Shown piece by piece: positions 1 to 10,327 of a stretch of 64,000 nucleotides of DNA (position 1 is the stretch's first letter; each line of letters opens with the position of its first letter). A program made the translations under genes and the position numbers. This DNA comes from Cristatella mucedo. Taxonomy: Eukaryota; Bryozoa; Phylactolaemata; Cristatellidae. Location: the NCBI GenBank assembly GCA_009760855.2, contig WPIO01000011.1, positions 8,586,501-8,650,500 of the forward strand, written 5' to 3'. The notes under the pieces are model-generated. The model was given only the letters and a program-made list of their open reading frames with translations. It searched no databases and had not been told where the DNA came from.

Positions 1-2090
1 ATCTCTACACACTATTCCAGATCTCACATAAACAGTAACGCTGCTTCGTTGCAATCGTCGTCAGTAATAAACTCCTCGCCAAGGAATCTACAAAGTAAAC
101 GCTAACCCATCATACACTTTCTAAGCCAAGAAAGGAGCCACGAATTTTATTAAATGAAAGAGTAAACTTCATACCAAGCTTCAAAATCAGCTTCAAACTG
201 CTGACCAAACGCATCTGCCACTATCAGTTCCAAGTTTTCACTGAACGAGCAGCTACAATTGTTCCACGAAAGGGAAGGAGCCGCTAATTCACTGTGTGGT
301 CATCATCAGGACTGAATCCAAGAAGAGAATTAAAGTGCCGTTCAAACTGACCTATTGGCTGCAGTGACACTGATCAAATGTCAAAGCAAAGCGACACGGG
401 TCGCTTTTCTAGTGCAGAACTTGCCACGAAGCTTGAGAATTTGGTTTGAAGGCCTAAGCAAATGCATGCCGTTTGGAGTACGGGTGATTTGGAGAGAACA
501 GACTGGCCGTGTTTGGAATTGTTATTTCTGCACCACTAATGTGCAAGGCTTCAGTAAGAAGAATAAGCCTAAAATTGAATATCCAAATCTACCGCCATCA
601 ATGCGACCTGTACCGCACAGTGATGAGGTGAGATCGTGTTCCACCTGTTACATTTGATTATATATTTACTGACATTGATTCGAGTTTAATTGAAGGTGGT
701 GTTGATGAAAGCTATGATTCTTTTGATGTTTCAACGCCTAAACTAACGTCACAACGTGATCTTGATGACTTAATGATATACACCTTGATCTGCTCAAAGA
801 ATTGGCTGAACTCCATGGTTCTAGATTAAAGAAGAGAAGTATTTTCTTGCACCGGGTACTACATTTTCGTGGCATAGATATTGTGAAGAAAATAGTTTAT
901 TCCGAAATATTTTGACGAAAGATTCACTAGCCTGTTCCAGCAACGTCAAAGGTCTAGTTAACAAAATGTAAAAGGGTTATGATCCAATTGAGTGGAGACT
1001 CTTCATTGATTCACCGAACCGAAGTTTAAAAAGAGCTGTAATACACAATGGAAACGGACTTTCCTCTGTGCCAGTTGCACATTCTGTACATATGGAAGAG
1101 ACTTACGGAAACATGAAAAGTCTTTTGAAATATGTGAAATGAAATCCAATATAATCAACGCCAGTGGCAGACATGTGGTGATTTAAAGGCCATCGCCTTT
1201 GTGCATGGTCTTCAAGGTGGCTACACACAATATCCGTGCTTTTATGTCCATGGGATGGTATCGTTGGGGCTCTTCCTTACGGAAAGAAAGACTGGAGAGA
1301 GCAAACACGTTTTATGCCTGTGAGTTACAATTTCTGAGAGGCTTCTCTTGTCTACAGCAAGAAAGTCCTACTTCTTCCCTTGCACGTCAAACCTGGACCA
1401 ATGAAAAACTACGTTAAGACTCTGACCCAAGACGGTGATACTTTTACGTACTTACAAGGTTTCCTTAAATTAGCAAGGTAAAGATAAAAGCTGGGTTTTT
1501 TGCGTCCACAGATCACAGACTTGTTCAAAGACAAACAGTTTACGTAAAAAATGATTTGGTTAGAGTTGCAGGTACGGAATGCATTAAAGTCTGTGGTAGA
1601 GATCTTTTCGGCAATCACGTCTTCTAACTGCGGGCAAATTGTTGTGGACATGATTCAACGTTACATGGCACTTGGCAGCTGAATGAATGCTACGATACAT
1701 TTTCTAACTCACCTTGAGTATTTCCCATCAAACTTAGGATCATTCAGCGAGGAGCAAGGCGAGATGTTATATCAGGACATATGTGAAACGGAGAGTGGAT
1801 ATCAAGGCCGCTGGAATTTTAATAGGATTGCCGATCATTGTTGGAGCCTGAAGCACCTGAGGCTCAGCTGCGGAAAGTCGAGGAAGACGAAGTTTAAAAA
1901 CAATTGACTTAATGAAAGAAGACTTGCGTTTATTGTACACAACCTTGATGATAGTTTTTAAACTTTTGTAAAAATGTTGTGTTGCATGTGCGTTGTAAAA
2001 TGAAAATGCAAATTTTTAAAATCCTGACGTGCTGAGTTAAAACGAGTTAAAGAATTAGAAAGAGGATCAACGAATTTACTTGAATCGTCA
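1..2090 (+). pseudogene. Decayed copy 1 of a widespread uncharacterised invertebrate repeat protein
   Basis: This is a remnant coding sequence on the plus strand, broken by many stops and frameshifts. The first open piece (355-657) contains a block reading WREQTGRVWNCYFCTTNVQG followed by a NKPKIEYPNLPPSMRPVPHS-type stretch. Later frames hold ETYGNMKSLL-like (about 1095), GPMKNYVKTL-like (about 1400) and EQGEMLYQDI...YQGRWNF (1760-1815) pieces. From memory, that order of motifs belongs to a very common uncharacterised protein family in invertebrate genomes, often multi-copy; its function is unknown. The copy may start left of the window. A second, nearly identical copy with the same disabling changes lies at 16969-19250, so amplification or duplication happened after decay. 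CDK9 begins about 120 bp beyond its right end. Confidence 0.7.
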
Positions 2091-2213
2091 TGTACATAGT
2101 ACATAGCATATTGCATGAAAGGTTGCAGTATCATTGCAGAGAACTGCAGCACATATAGGCCTTATATGGAGATGCCCAAGTCTGCATACCGAAAACAGTA
2201 ATGACTATCAACA

Positions 2214-3407
2214 TTAATATATCCTCTCGTAGTGCTGCGACGGGTTTTGCTGCTGCGGTGCACCGCCTGCCACAGGTGGCTGCTGGTGCGGCGGTCGCTG
2301 CGAAGGAGGCCGGCGAGGCGGAGTCAAGAATTCGAACAAGGACGATGGTATCTGCGACAGCATTTGCTTGAGATCTGACGGCATTGGATCGGTCCAAAAG
2401 AAGTCGTGATTCAGAGCAGTATCGCCGTCGATCCTGTCTGCAGGATCCAGGATCAGCAGCTTGTCGATCAAATCCAATGCATACTGATCCTTCACGTAAA
2501 GATACAGTCGCTCCTTCACTTTTCGCTTTTGTCCCTTTGGAAGTTCGAGCTTAGAATAGAGCTCTAAATTGGCGACACCAGGCCAGACCTCGGGCGTAAT
2601 TGAGCCGCACAGTTGACTGATGAGAGTTAGCTGGTGTTGGTCTGTCGATCCCTGCATGATAGGCGACCGGGTCCACATCTCGGCCATAATGCAGCCGGCA
2701 CCCCACATGTCAATAGGGGGTCCATAGTATCGCTCCCCCAAAAGAAGCTCGGGCGGTCGGTACCACAAAGTGACAACGCGATTCGTATACCTATTCGGCT
2801 GATCCTTCGGGTAGCTGAAGGCCCTTGCTAAGCCGAAATCGGCCAGCTTGAGCACGCCGTTCTTAGTAATGAGAATATTTGCCGCTTTCATGTCTCTATG
2901 AAGAACGCGGTTGCTGTGTATATAATACAGACCATTCAGCAGCTGCTGCATTACCTTCTTAATTTCGCTCAAGCTAAACCGCACGGCACTGTTGCTCAGG
3001 AGGCCGGCAAGATCGTGGTCGCAGAACTCGAACACGAGGTAGAACGTGCTCTTGTAACGATTGTACTGGGTCGCCTTAGTCCGGCATATCTCATAGAGCC
3101 TCACGACGTTATCATGGTAGAGCAGCTGCAAGATGCGGATCTCCCTCAGCGCAGTAATAGGAAAGCCTTCCTTCTCATTCTCCGTGAGGACTTTTTTCAG
3201 AGCTACGAGCCTCTTAGTGTCCTTACAACGTCCCTTAAACACTTCGCCGAAGGTTCCTTGCCCAATCTTGGTCAATCTCTCATAGACACCGACATCCCTG
3301 CAGAAAGGAAAGTCGAGTTCTTCGAGCTTCTCGATTTTACTCGTTTCATCACGGCGCACCTGACCACCATAGCACATGAGTGGGTGTTCCCGGCAGACAG
3401 CGTGCAT
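2214..3407 (-). CDS. CDK9: Cyclin-dependent kinase 9 (P-TEFb catalytic subunit), intronless coding region
   Basis: This is a 397-residue protein kinase that covers human CDK9 end to end. CDK9 pairs with cyclin T as P-TEFb and phosphorylates the RNA polymerase II C-terminal domain and pausing factors in the nucleus. Visible motifs are the glycine loop GQGTFGEVF (49-57), VALKK with the ATP lysine (about 71), the diagnostic PITALRE helix (83-89), HRDMKAAN (170-177), DFG (190-192) and the T-loop YTNRVVT with the activating threonine at about 208. DPMPSDLK and APPRR-like blocks precede a Pro/Gln-rich tail ending ERIY. The frame is intact. The N-terminus is about 20 residues longer than in human; an internal start is possible. 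A splice-acceptor-like TATCATTTTTAG lies just upstream of the ATG on the coding strand, so a 5' UTR intron may exist. The coding part has no introns, unlike most animal CDK9 genes I know of; it may be an intact retrocopy or a lineage with lost introns. Confidence 0.95.
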   Translation of the reverse strand: MHAVCREHPLMCYGGQVRRDETSKIEKLEELDFPFCRDVGVYERLTKIGQGTFGEVFKGRCKDTKRLVALKKVLTENEKEGFPITALREIRILQLLYHDNVVRLYEICRTKATQYNRYKSTFYLVFEFCDHDLAGLLSNSAVRFSLSEIKKVMQQLLNGLYYIHSNRVLHRDMKAANILITKNGVLKLADFGLARAFSYPKDQPNRYTNRVVTLWYRPPELLLGERYYGPPIDMWGAGCIMAEMWTRSPIMQGSTDQHQLTLISQLCGSITPEVWPGVANLELYSKLELPKGQKRKVKERLYLYVKDQYALDLIDKLLILDPADRIDGDTALNHDFFWTDPMPSDLKQMLSQIPSSLFEFLTPPRRPPSQRPPHQQPPVAGGAPQQQNPSQHYERIY

Positions 3408-3814
3408 AGATTTATCCTAAAAATGATATGAAGATTAATAATATAACATTCATATTTATTTTCAGTTATTTTGAAATCAACGTTCGCAGGTTGTCATATT
3501 GTGATGATGTTACAATTCACCGCGGCCACGCACTGCGGTCGTCTGCCAGCCGCAGACCGACAGGGGCCGCAGCCTATGTAACAGCTAGAGCGGCTGATAT
3601 GCACATGCTTGACGTAGACAATGGGATTTTTGTAAACGCTATGAAATAATTAATAGAATATTTAACAAATATATTTAACAAATAAGTATACAAAGTGAAA
3701 AGACCCTCGAATCATTGAGTAAGTACTAGCTTATGAGCATACTGTGCCCGAGCCAGACCGGTGGTGCCTGCGTATGAGCAACCCCTCGGCTCCTCGCATG
3801 CTCACTTTTGAGGA
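3408..3814. other. 5' flank of CDK9, no gene seen
   Basis: AT-rich for about 250 bp, then mixed. The probable CDK9 promoter or 5' UTR lies here on the minus strand. I see no conserved element I can name. Confidence 0.4.
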
Positions 3815-3955
3815 GCGTCTACAAGTGGAGTGATGAAGGCGCACGCCCCGACCAAGGTCTGGCCGAAGTCGTTGGCTCGAGCTCCGAGAGGCATACGTGA
3901 AGCGCCTGAATAGAGATTAAGTTCTCTTGGGGTGCTATACAAATGAATTATATTT
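3815..3955 (+). mobile_element. tRNA-derived SINE, family A
   Basis: A B-box-like GGCTCGAGCTCC sits at about 3871, with a tRNA-like head before it. The tail AAGCGCCTGAATAGAGATT is followed by AAGTTCTCTTGGGGTGCT and ATACAAATGAATTAT. The same head-plus-tail arrangement recurs on the minus strand at 14505, 16555, 21600 and 36066. The tail matches the 3' end of the LINE-A family in this window. Confidence 0.7.
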
Positions 3956-4640
3956 ACACAGTTCACTTTATAAGAATCTTGAACAGACAGACGGAAGCAA
4001 TTCTCAATTTTTCCTATCATTAATACAATATTTAGGCCTACATATAGAGCTCTATCTACTGGGGCCTACTCAACGGTTTCCATTTGAATGTCTGCGACTA
4101 TTTGATAGTCCGGATACAAGAAAGCATTTAATTGAAATATCCAGAACCGAAACGGCTACCTATGAGCTGATTTTCAAGGAACTTGCATGCAGAAGCATGC
4201 TGACGCATTTCGCTACATCTAAAATATTAGGAGCCACGTAGCTCAATCAGTAACTGCACCATTCCTCAATGGCTGCATGCTGCTTCGGTCTGTTTGTCTG
4301 TAGTTCTGTGAACGTAGCGAAGCCTCTCTTAGTAGTGGCAGAGAGATTAAGTTCAAAGTTTGTGCATTTCAGCTTATGCCTCCGCCATTTAAAGTCCACT
4401 GAGAAAAGCACAGATGCCGGCCTATATTAGCCAAATGAGAGAAATGCGCATTTTTTGCTTCTTTTTAAATGTCTGGACAGATGATGCCATGTCGATAGTG
4501 AGTGAGTTCGAGGATTTCCAGTAATCTCGCAAGCCCAATCCCCCCATCAGGCTCGTAATAAGCTTTGGGCCACACAGTATTGAGTAGGAGTTGTAGGGTG
4601 ATCTTAGATTGAGCTCATTCACCGCTATTTCAAATCGGCA
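3956..4640. other. No gene seen
   Basis: Small chance reading frames only; nothing recognised on either strand. Confidence 0.4.
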
Positions 4641-4654
4641 AACTTTCAACTGAG

Positions 4655-4880
4655 TAAAGTCGCAAAGCTTCGGTGCTGCTTAGGCAGAATTATCACACTT
4701 AAGTTGGTCCATGCATTCGGAACATCCTGTCTCGAGTTCTGTAACTCACTATTTTCAGGTCTTCCGGCCTGTGCAATAAGACGCTTAAATATGGTGACAT
4801 TTTCTGCAACTACGCTTGCTTGTCGCATTTAAAGTGTCGCATTTGCCACACGCCACCGCTTCTGACTGACCTGCACCAGC
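4655..4880 (+). mobile_element. LINE-A fragment (reverse-transcriptase C-terminal region)
   Basis: An old fragment on the plus strand corresponding to the [18 protein letters not shown]...LPACAIRRL part of the family (compare 24880-24980). It has several disruptions. It abuts the inverted 3' end of another copy at 4886. Confidence 0.6.
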
Positions 4881-4885
4881 CCCTC

Positions 4886-6440
4886 CCCAATATTAATAAT
4901 AATGTACTTGATAAAGCACCCTGAAAGAACTTAATCTCTTTCTAAGCGCTTTACATTTGCTGCAAAGGGAAATGCAATTGAATGGTAAGTAAAATCATGC
5001 TTGAAAAACAAACAAAATGAATAATATGGTTAGGGGTGACACGAACAGGGTCAGCATGCAAATGTGGTTAGTGGCAGCATGCACAGTGTCAGCACGCATA
5101 AGCACATCAAGGACGAATCACGGGGACCAACTAAATGCTGTCCTAAATAGGTGTTTTTAAGTTCCTTTTAAATGTGGTCAGGTCAGGGGATTTTCTGACG
5201 CAGGTCGGGAGGGAGTTCCAGACTTTGGGAGCATATGAACTAAATGCACGGTCTCCAAAGGATTTGAGGTCTGTACGAGGTATTTGTAGACTGTCGGAGT
5301 CCGAAAAGCGGGTGGTACGATGCTTGGCCTGATTGGGGAGTATAAAGAAGACATAGGCTGGAGCCATAGAATGAAGGGACCTAAAAGTGAGTGACACAAC
5401 CTTGAAGTCAATGCGTTGCTTGACTGGTAGCCAGTGCAGGTCGGCGAGAAGTGGAGTAATGTGGCAACTGCGCCGCTCACGACAGGCAAGCCTAGCTGCG
5501 GAGTTTTGCACCAGCTGCAATCGCCTGATCGCACATGCTGGTAGGCCAGTAAGCAGTGAGTTGCAGAAGTCGAGACGGGATGTCACGAATGCATGGACCA
5601 ACTTAGATGTGGTATCCTTATCTAAAAAAGCCCGAATTTTAGCAATGTTACGAAGCTGAAAACAGGCAGATTTGACTGTGGAGCTGACATGGTCGTCTAA
5701 CGAGAGGTCGCTTTGGAATATGACACTTAGATTTCGAGCTGATTCAACAGGAGATATGCTTGCAGAGCCAATTTTTAGAGTCAGCCTTTCCAATCTGTGA
5801 ATCACATTGGGTTTGCCCATAATTATTGGGTTTGCCCATAATTATTATTAGTTTTTTATCACCGTTTAGTTTTAGAAAGTGTGCTGCCATCCATGTGCGG
5901 ATGTGATCAATGCATGCAGCAAGTGAGTTTAGAGAATTTGAGGTGCTCGAAGGCTGGGAGGAATCAAAGCAAAGGTACAACTGAGTGTCATCCGCGTAGA
6001 AGTGAAAGCCAAAATTGTGATTGGCAATCACGTCAGCAAGAGGGAGAGTATAAACCATGAAAAGAACAGGGCCTAGCACGGAGCCCTGAGGTACTCTCAG
6101 TGGTACTTAAGATGATCTTTGTCGATTCACGTCAATACTCTGCAGTCTCCCACTGAGATAGGACCTGAGCCACTGCAGAGCAGTGCCAGTGATGCCCAGG
6201 CGAGATGGGAGGCGCTCTAGAAGAGCTTTGTGATCGATGATCTCAAAAGCTGCCGAAAGATCGAGCAAAACAAGCAGAGACACTCTACTCATGTCTGCAT
6301 TCCTAAGTAGGTCGTTGTATACCCTAAGCAATGCTGACTCAATGCAATGCTATGGAGTGATTAGCTCTAAAGCCAGACTGGAACTTACTAGCAAGGTGTG
6401 AGGTTTCGATATATGAGTTCAGCTGGTCTGCCACGACCCA
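4886..6440 (-). mobile_element. LINE-A non-LTR retrotransposon copy, 5'-truncated, decayed
   Basis: Read on the minus strand, the order is a DLSAAFEIIDHKALLERLPS reverse-transcriptase block (about 6240), then [17 protein letters not shown] with the catalytic YADD (about 6000), then the thumb/C-terminal region (5143-5820) with [47 protein letters not shown] and SFGDRAFSSYAPKVWNSLP. It ends in the family 3' tail with the AGAGATTAAGTTCTCT-type stem and an ATT-rich end. This looks like a CR1/L2-type (Jockey superfamily) LINE. Frames are broken; a tandem copy of TGGGTTTGCCCATAATTAT at 5800-5845 adds one frameshift. Nothing upstream of the RT fingers remains. Confidence 0.85.
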
Positions 6441-6690
6441 TTGACCTTGCGTCGACTTCGAGATTTTGTTCCCCCTTTTAGGTCACTTCTCGTGCTCCAG
6501 TTTTCGTGTTTCAGCTTACCTTTCAGAATTACGTGTCATGCTACCTACCCACTCTTCTGACTCGAGTCGTTTAGCGTGCCTTGAACTAACCTCAAATCTT
6601 TTAGAGACTACGTTACCTTACTGTAGCTCTGGCTGCAGACGTGACAGTGGAGTCTCATGGAGACACAATCACTGACGTGAGAGGTAAATA
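6441..6690. other. Unassigned sequence between LINE copy and CT microsatellite
   Basis: Short scraps resemble the LINE-A coding strand (TTTAGGTCACTTC), but I cannot delimit an element. Confidence 0.3.
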
Positions 6691-6691
6691 A

Positions 6692-6768
<77 letters not shown>
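6691..6768. repeat. (CT)n microsatellite
   Basis: An almost perfect CT run of about 75 bp. Confidence 0.98.
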
Positions 6769-6771
<3 letters not shown>

Positions 6772-6779
6772 TGACTTAT

Positions 6780-7430
6780 TCACATTTAAAAAGAAACCGA
6801 CGTGTACAACTCTGCAGCCAGGCTTGTCAGTCGTGAGCGTCGCAGTTGCCACATCATTACACTTCTCGCCGACCTGCACTGACTATCAGTCAAGAACCGG
6901 ATCGACTTCAAGGTTTTTTCGCTCACTTTTAGGTCACTTCATTCTTTGGCTCTAGCTTATCTCTCGGATCTACTCCCCCACCAGGCCAAGCATCGTACCA
7001 CCTGCTTTTCAAAATCCAACACTTTACAAATACCTCGTACAAACCTCAAATCCTTTGGAGACAGTGAATTTAGTTCGTATGCTCCCAAAGCGTGGAACTC
7101 ACTCCTGACCTGCGCCGGAACATTCCCTGACTTGACCACATTTAAAAAGACCTTAAAAACACACCTATTTAGGACAGCATTTAGTGGGTCCCTGTGATTC
7201 GTTCTTTATGTGCTTATGCGTGCTGACACTGTGTATGCTGCCACTAACCACACTTGCATGCTGACCCTGTGCATGTCACCCCTAACCATGTTTTTTATGT
7301 TGGTTATCAAGCATGTTATTACTTGCCATTCAATTGCATTTCCCTTTGCAGCAAATCTAACACGCCTAGAGAGAGGTTGAGTTCTCTGAGGGCACTTTAT
7401 CAGGTGCATTATTATTATTATTATTAAACT
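6780..7430 (+). mobile_element. LINE-A 3' fragment with ATT tail
   Basis: The coding remnant 6946-7197 carries [20 protein letters not shown] and SFGDSEFSSYAPKAWNSLLT. It is followed by the long 3' UTR of GTGCTGACACTGTG/GCATGCTGCCACTAACCA-type repeats, the 3' stem and an (ATT)n tail at about 7412-7426. Confidence 0.85.
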
Positions 7431-7439
7431 AAAAATGCA

Positions 7440-7900
7440 TTTATTTATGACCGCATTTAGTGGGTCCCTGTGATTCGTCCTTTATGTGCTCATGCGTGCC
7501 GACACTGATGCATGCTGCCACAAACCAAACTTGCATGCTGACCCTGTGCATGTCACGCCTAACCATTTCATTCTCATGTTATTCTTGTTGTTTCTCGAGC
7601 ATGCTACCACTAACCATCAGATCGTGCTTCCTTTGCAGCAATTATAAAGCCCCTAGAAAGAGAATAAGTTCTCTGAGGGACGTGATGGCACACTAGGTAA
7701 GGCGGTTTCTTTTCACGACCTCGGTCCCGAGGTCATGGGTTCGAATCTTAAGGTGGGCAATCCCTTATTGCCACTGCAAGCGGCGGTGATAGCCGTCAAG
7801 GCTCTTCTGTCGCTATACAAAAGAGACGGTTAAATCATCTAGTCTTTATTTATTTTATTTGAGGGCACTTTATCCAATGTATTTTATTATTATAATTATA
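7440..7900 (+). mobile_element. LINE-A 3' tail interrupted by a SINE
   Basis: The tail (7440-7679) runs up to TTCTCTGAGGG, is broken by SINE family B, and resumes at 7860 with TGAGGGCACTTTATCC and an ATT-rich end. The broken tail can be rejoined across the insertion, so the order of events is LINE first, SINE second. Confidence 0.8.
7680..7859 (+). mobile_element. tRNA-derived SINE, family B, nested in LINE tail
   Basis: The element starts ACGTGATGGCACACTAGGTA. It contains a strong arm GACCTCGGTCCCGAGGTC and the B box GGGTTCGAATC, and ends TCTTTATTTATTTTATT. Six-base target duplications TGAGGG flank it (7674-7679 and 7860-7865). A second copy lies at 18128-18316. Confidence 0.85.
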
Positions 7901-8100
7901 TTTTTATTGCTCTCATACGTACATATGTGCGAGCTGGCAGAGCTACCGCGGTTGGGGGAATGCAGCTGCGGCGGGCAATGTCGCCTTCATCAAAGGCTGG
8001 ACGCTGCTCCGAGTCAACGACCCAACCACCTGCTGTAGGTGGGGCATACGTTAGTGGCAGGACGCTTCGCTAATTACAACAGCAGTAGCAGGCGCCCTCA
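7900..8100. other. Unassigned spacer
   Basis: No reading frame or repeat recognised. Confidence 0.3.
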
Positions 8101-8372
8101 AACATCCACGCCTCTAGTTCGTGTGTTGCTCACGCCTGGAACTCACTCCAGACTGAGATCACAAGATTCCTTGACCTGATGACTTTCAAACACAAGCTAG
8201 AAACGCAGCTTTTTCTCACAGCATTTGCTTGGTCCGTATGAACTTTCCTTGGAGTGTCTATGCGTGTTGAACCTGCATGTTGTCACTAGCCGTATTGACA
8301 CGCTTCATGTACAGCACACGTAAATTGCCTAGAAAGATAATTATTTCTCTGGTGATACTGTTCAAAAATATA
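8100..8372 (+). mobile_element. LINE 3' fragment, related diverged family
   Basis: The coding remnant resembles AWNSLQTEITRFLDLMTFKH, followed by a 3' UTR and the stem TTGCCTAGAAAGATAATTAT plus TTCTCTGG. It is more diverged than LINE-A. Confidence 0.55.
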
Positions 8373-8595
8373 ATATAATTCATTCGTGTAGCGCCCTAAG
8401 AGAACTTAATCTCTCCAAACAGGAGCTTCACGTATGCTACACGGCTCGAGCTTTCGTAAAATTCATCTACTTTGATCTCGGACTTTAAAGGCGCGCCCCT
8501 TAAACACTGGGCCAAACCACCGCGAAAGCGTTTTATTGTTATTACATTGTGATTTTCCGCCTTGGTTTGGCCCACCCCTACGGTGCTCACATTTT
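8373..8595 (-). mobile_element. tRNA-derived SINE, family A
   Basis: Minus orientation. The head is TTTGGCCCAGTGTTTAAGG (A-box side), then a CTCGAG B-box core. The tail near 8373-8420 ends AGTTCTCTTAGGGCGCTACA. Confidence 0.7.
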
Positions 8596-8597
8596 GC

Positions 8598-8780
8598 TAC
8601 CTAATAATAATAATAATAATGCACTTGATAAAGCACCCTCAGAGAACTTAATCTCTCTCTAGGCGCTTTACATTTGCTGCAAAGGGAAATGCAATTGAAA
8701 TGGTGAGTAATATCGTGCTTGATAAACAAACAAAATGAATAACATGGTTAGGGGTGACATGCACAGGTTCAGCATGCCCT
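8598..8780 (-). mobile_element. LINE-A 3' tail
   Basis: Minus orientation: (ATT)n end at 8603-8620, then the 3' stem and the TTTGCAGCAAATGT/CATGCTTG-type UTR up to the TGCTGAACC repeats. Confidence 0.85.
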
Positions 8781-8862
8781 TAGTAGTGGGCTCGAGTCCA
8801 CGGGAGTCGGTAAAGCGCGTGGAAAGAGATTAGGTACTCCCAGTGCGCTATACAAACGCACC
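8780..8862 (+). mobile_element. SINE family A, 5'-truncated
   Basis: Begins at the B box GGGCTCGAGTCC, then a diverged tail AAAGAGATTAGGTACTCCCA and GTGCGCTATACAAAC. Confidence 0.6.
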
Positions 8863-8887
8863 GCATGTATTCATAGCTGATCGCTCA

Positions 8888-9580
8888 CTAGCTGATGCAA
8901 ATAAGATCCACCTTCGAACGCGAAGCAGGATATATCATTTGCACTCGCCATTGAAGCATTGGCCCTCGAGCGAGCAAGCATTTCGCTTGCGGGTCCAGTG
9001 TACGAGATCTTTCTATATGGATCGCATGAGCATTGACATGCCGAACCTTACAGAGATCGCAAAATGGCTGCGCCCTACTGCACGTTCCGCCCAGCCAACT
9101 ACTGGTCGGACGGCGGCACTTGGTCAATAAATCGACGGGAGCGGCTTCGAAGCGAGTCCCGCGGGCGCGTCGGCTATAGGCGGCAATGTAGAACGAAAAT
9201 ATGCGCCGCCGCAATATGTGTTCATGATCCCATGAGCTCAGCACAGCGGCAAAAGATGCAAACGGCGGGCGCTTACCGAGGGCGGCGACTTGCTTGCCAT
9301 GAGAGAGCTTCCGAGCGCCGTTGACCCCGCACCTATCGACGCGTTCTCGACAAGCGATTGAGTGCGGCCGCCGGCCCGCTGTGTTCAGTATTTGCTCGTC
9401 TGGGGGATCGAATTTTACACGTGACTCATAACTCATAAAATTCATAAATCCTGTATAAAATTGATTAATACACCAGACGCGGCAGTGATCAATAAATTTC
9501 TTGGCTTTTCTAGGGACACTCTCTTGACTCGGCAAGCTGTGGATTACACTCAGGATTACGAGATTTACAGGCTTCATCAA
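8888..9580 (-). other. Unrecognised 230-codon open frame in a CpG-rich patch
   Basis: This is the longest open frame in the window that I cannot tie to a gene or mobile element. I recognise no domain. It is rich in Arg, Ser and Cys, with no obvious signal peptide or membrane segment. The right half is AT-rich and the left half (9060-9380) is CpG-rich, where stop codons are rarer by composition, so the frame may be chance. Several short frames overlap it on the plus strand. Confidence 0.25.
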
Positions 9581-10327
9581 CGTTTAATGGCTAAGGACTT
9601 TTTATATTGATTAGGTTACGCAATATTGTCTTTAATCTATTACGTAAGTACGATGCTCAATGCAGGCGTACATGCGATTGTAAACATTACTGGCACTTCA
9701 CGCGCGTACAGAATAGCGGGCGGTTGAGATGGAACCTTCAGCTCTCGATGCCTTGCACTGGTGCTTCCGGAGTTTTCTCTTGCGGGAAGTAATCACCTGC
9801 TTTGCTGGCGCCCAGTTGCTCAATTACAGCGCTGGTACGATGCGGAGCTTGTAGAATTCTCTCGAACCTTTTAGAACGCTCCCCGACTTTTGAAAGAGCT
9901 CCTCCCTGAAAGCAAGCACTTCTCCCTCCCCCACCCCCCCCCCCCCCCGCCCGCCGCACTCACTGGCGCCGCCTCTTCGCATCCAGCAGCTGCTGCCTGA
10001 ATGAATGAAGAAGAAGAATAGCGACTCGTCTGTAAATGCGCCCCAAAGAAGAGAACCAGAGCTCGATCCGGACGCTTTAACAGCCTCTTGCTGCAAGAGA
10101 AGCATAAACCAAGAGATATTGACACACAAACTATCCTGCTTTGACAACCATAAAAAGCACACAGGAATAATACTCAGATGAGTAGGCGAAACCAAACGAG
10201 TATTATGCTTAGACAAACAAAACGAGTGTCTTCTTATGGGCAAAAGCCCATAAGAACACACTCGGAACCGCTTGCTAATAACATGCACTGGATCATGCAC
10301 ATGCAGAGCACACGCAAGCAAACTAGA
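9581..10327. other. Unassigned, with poly-C tract and a hairpin
   Basis: Contains a near-pure C run at about 9928-9948 and a near-perfect 19-bp hairpin at 10223-10264. No credible gene. Confidence 0.4.
10223..10264. repeat. Hairpin, 19-bp arms with one mismatch, AAAA loop
   Basis: Left arm CGAGTGTCTTCTTATGGGC, loop AAAA, right arm GCCCATAAGAACACACTCG. Confidence 0.9.

Noticed and set aside
2898-3431. 177-codon plus-strand frame
   Set aside because: Antisense shadow of the CDK9 coding region.
7685-7760. Possible tRNA gene (B box GGGTTCGAATC)
   Set aside because: No acceptor-stem pairing; repeated at 18140 with a LINE-like tail, so it is a SINE head.
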